A model generated the notes under the pieces. That model was not told the origin of the DNA, searched no databases, and saw nothing but the letters and a program-made list of their open reading frames with translations. This document shows positions 62,257 through 64,000 of a DNA stretch of 64,000 nt, one piece after another. Numbering within the stretch: the first letter of the stretch is position 1; every line of letters starts with the position of its first letter. The stretch comes from a virus. The stretch covers positions 1 through 64,000 of IMG/VR virus record IMGVR_UViG_3300013114_000447; one strand, 5' to 3'. Position numbers and translations under genes: made by a program.

Positions 62257-63224
62257 AGAAAACAGCCTTTATAACAGGCGTCACGGGTCAAGATGGCTCA
62301 TACCTTGCCGAGCTATTATTAGACAAGGGTTACCGAGTAGTTGGACTTAAGAGAAGAACCTCTTTGATTTGTACTGAACGAATTAATCAGGTTTTTGATA
62401 ATCCTAATTTTCATTTGGAATATTATAGTCTTCACGATCCTGGGGTACTTTATCGCTTGGTTGACAAATATGAGCCCGACGAAATTTATAACCTTGCCGC
62501 CCAATCACACGTTCATGTATCTTTTGATGTGCCCGAAGAAACAGTGGACACCATTGCAATGGGCACCTTGCGAATTTTGGAGACAATTCGAAATGCATGC
62601 CCCCACGTTCGCTTGTATCAGGCTTCTTCATCTGAAATGTTTGGAGATAACCCCGAACACCCGCAGAGTGAATCGACGCGACTGATGCCGGCTTCTCCTT
62701 ATGCGTGTGCTAAAGTTTTTGCACACCACCTTATAAGAAACTATCGAGAATCATATGGGATTCATGCTTCTAGCGGGATTTTGTTTAATCATGAATCACC
62801 TCGACGTGGCGAAACATTCGTAACACGGAAGATTACTTTGGCTGCAGCCCGTATTCGAGCTTGTCGCCAACAGAAACTGTATCTCGGGAATCTAGATGCT
62901 AAGCGCGACTGGGGCTTTGCAGGTGATTATGTAGAGGCTATGTGGCTGATGCTCCAGCAAGACAAGCCCGATGATTATGTTATTGCCACTGGCGAAACTC
63001 ATACTGTTAGGGAGTTTTTAGAGGTTGTATTTGAGCAAGCCGGCTTAGACGTAAACCAATACGTCGAAATCGATCCTCGCCTATTACGCCCTCACGAAGT
63101 GCCACTATTGTTGGGAGATTCTTCCAAGGCTCGTAGAGTACTGAAGTGGGAACCAAAGGTAGATTTTGTAGGATTGGCCAAAATGATGTTTGAGCATGAT
63201 TTTGAAAAAGTAGCTTATTTATGA
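62253..63224 (+). CDS. gmd: GDP-mannose 4,6-dehydratase (323 aa)
   Basis: AFITGVTGQDGSYLAELLLD, GLKRRTS, NLAAQSHVHVSF, and the catalytic SPYACAKVFAHHL with NHESPRRGETFVTRKIT are unmistakable Gmd motifs. It makes GDP-4-keto-6-deoxy-D-mannose. ATG 62253 overlaps the fcl stop (ATGA). The order fcl-gmd is the reverse of the common gmd-fcl. Confidence 0.93.
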   Translation: MKKTAFITGVTGQDGSYLAELLLDKGYRVVGLKRRTSLICTERINQVFDNPNFHLEYYSLHDPGVLYRLVDKYEPDEIYNLAAQSHVHVSFDVPEETVDTIAMGTLRILETIRNACPHVRLYQASSSEMFGDNPEHPQSESTRLMPASPYACAKVFAHHLIRNYRESYGIHASSGILFNHESPRRGETFVTRKITLAAARIRACRQQKLYLGNLDAKRDWGFAGDYVEAMWLMLQQDKPDDYVIATGETHTVREFLEVVFEQAGLDVNQYVEIDPRLLRPHEVPLLLGDSSKARRVLKWEPKVDFVGLAKMMFEHDFEKVAYL

Positions 63225-64000
63225 TCCTCGTAACTGGACATAAAGGGTATATTGGTAATAAATTATTTGACAAACTTAACACATTAGGTTATGATGTATG
63301 TGGAATTGATTTACACGCTGGAAACCCAGCAGAAAACGGAGACATCAGAAGAGACCTATTCTCTTACGGCACATCTTGGTATAATCCCCCTCCCGATGTA
63401 ATATTCCACTTGGCTGCACAACCCAGCGTACAATGGTGCGTTGACAACCCTTCTGAAGCCCTCTCTCACAACGTGTTAGGCACTTCTAGGGTGTTGGAAT
63501 TTGCCAAGCAGGTCAACTGTCGGCGAGTAATTTTTGCTAGCTCAGCGGCCATTTATGGGAACAATGGTTCACCCGATAGTCCTTATGGAATGCACAAACT
63601 TATGTCCGAATATGAATGTAAACTTTATTCAGAATTATACGATATAGACACTGTCGCCCTGCGCTATTATAATGTTTATTCTGCAGATCAACCATATGGC
63701 GGATCTTATTCTACTGTAATATCTGCTTGGATGGAGATGATTCGCAATAATCGTCCATTGAGAATTGACGGTGACGGTTCGCAAACAAGAGACTTTGTTC
63801 ACGTTGACGATATTGTTGATGCTAATATATTTTGTATGAATTATGAAAAGAAGTTTTGTGGTCGCCACTATGATGTGGGGACAGGTCACGAAACGTCTCT
63901 AAACGATTTAAAAGAAAAGATAGACACACTATTAAGTGTGCGCTGGGAACACAAACCAGCCAGAATTGGAGATATAGCCAATTCAATTGCCGATACTGGA
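63221..64000 (+). CDS. NAD-dependent sugar epimerase, runs off the right edge
   Basis: MILVTGHKGYIGNKLFDKLN, FHLAAQPSVQW, ASSAAIYGN with the Y-x3-K in SPYGMHKLMSE, and GDGSQTRDFVHVDDIVDANI are UDP-glucose 4-epimerase-type motifs. The frame is open to the end (260 codons), so the 3' end is outside the window. Starts in ATGA overlap with gmd. Confidence 0.8.
   Translation, partial: MILVTGHKGYIGNKLFDKLNTLGYDVCGIDLHAGNPAENGDIRRDLFSYGTSWYNPPPDVIFHLAAQPSVQWCVDNPSEALSHNVLGTSRVLEFAKQVNCRRVIFASSAAIYGNNGSPDSPYGMHKLMSEYECKLYSELYDIDTVALRYYNVYSADQPYGGSYSTVISAWMEMIRNNRPLRIDGDGSQTRDFVHVDDIVDANIFCMNYEKKFCGRHYDVGTGHETSLNDLKEKIDTLLSVRWEHKPARIGDIANSIADTG

Noticed and set aside
1-64000. CRISPR arrays, insertion sequences, transposases or integrase attachment sites
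   Set aside because: No regularly spaced direct repeats with unique spacers, no terminal inverted repeats with a transposase, and no integrase were seen. The only dispersed exact repeat is the leader sequence.
42537-64000. A bacterial chromosome O-antigen locus instead of phage
   Set aside because: The glycan cluster alone could be bacterial, but it is continuous with PhoH, T4-like orphan families, tmRNA/tRNA and dozens of tiny overlapping genes on one strand, which fits a large phage better.

Overview
The window looks like part of a large tailed-phage genome, most likely a marine myovirus of the broad T4-like group. Every supported gene lies on the + strand. Genes are small and tightly packed, with ATGA or TAATG stop/start overlaps, and many are phage 'orphans'. 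The recognisable phage genes are PhoH, a ligase-like/HxGH nucleotidyltransferase fusion, phage HAD and zincin families, a tRNA and a tmRNA. I saw no terminase, portal, capsid, tail or polymerase gene, so this is accessory and early territory plus a glycan cluster. The host is not determined. Consensus sigma70 promoters (TTGACA-17-TATATT/TATAAT) and several lipoprotein signal peptides indicate a Gram-negative host. The style of the lipoproteins (Asp/Ser/Gly-rich linker, VWA, choice-of-anchor folds) resembles Myxococcota/Bdellovibrionota-type proteins, which is only an inference.

Region 1 (1-5.6 kb) is GC-rich and carries a MoxR-type ATPase, a metallopeptidase/VWA partner and short genes, driven by three promoters that each carry three TTGACA-like hexamers at conserved spacing. 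Region 2 (5.6-9.7 kb) changes to AT-rich DNA. It holds a run of micro membrane proteins (26-58 aa), Cys-rich proteins and an expanded family of 60-95 aa beta-barrel 'GDLV' proteins. Region 3 (9.7-17.2 kb) has secreted proteins: a VWA lipoprotein, a trypsin-like protease, a thioredoxin-fold lipoprotein and a matrixin-like lipoprotein, together with a Nudix hydrolase and an 866-aa phage protein.

Region 4 (12.9-28.9 kb) contains the most unusual system seen. At least seven otherwise unrelated proteins begin with the same ~14-residue leader (consensus MKLLLENWRxFLNE). It ends in an L/I-x-E motif like the T4 prohead-protease site, and it resembles in length and position the T4 capsid-targeting sequence of the internal proteins. 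The cargo behind the leaders includes ADP-ribosyltransferase-like, BECR-RNase-like, HAD and PGDYG-like domains. In five copies the leader DNA is identical over 26 bases, and one copy is an orphan 11-codon ORF. I propose a modular virion-packaged effector set that grows by recombination at the leader.

Region 5 (28.9-42.5 kb) has a Fis-like HTH gene, a complete tmRNA (tag ANNNNNFESVRLAA), a double-glycine-leader micropeptide coupled to an FKBP-type isomerase, more lipoproteins, a fatty-acid-hydroxylase-like membrane protein, a permuted NlpC/P60-like protein, tRNA-Asn, a pseudoknotted RNA candidate, PhoH and a RecB/Cas4-like nuclease. Region 6 (42.5-64 kb) is one long co-directional glycan operon. 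It holds glycosyltransferases, a sialic-acid-type route (UDP-GlcNAc 2-epimerase, NeuB, NeuA, GT29 sialyltransferase), a GDP-fucose route (Gmd, Fcl), sugar dehydrogenase/epimerases, methyltransferases and a sulfotransferase. It probably remodels host or virion surface glycans. The last gene runs off the right edge.
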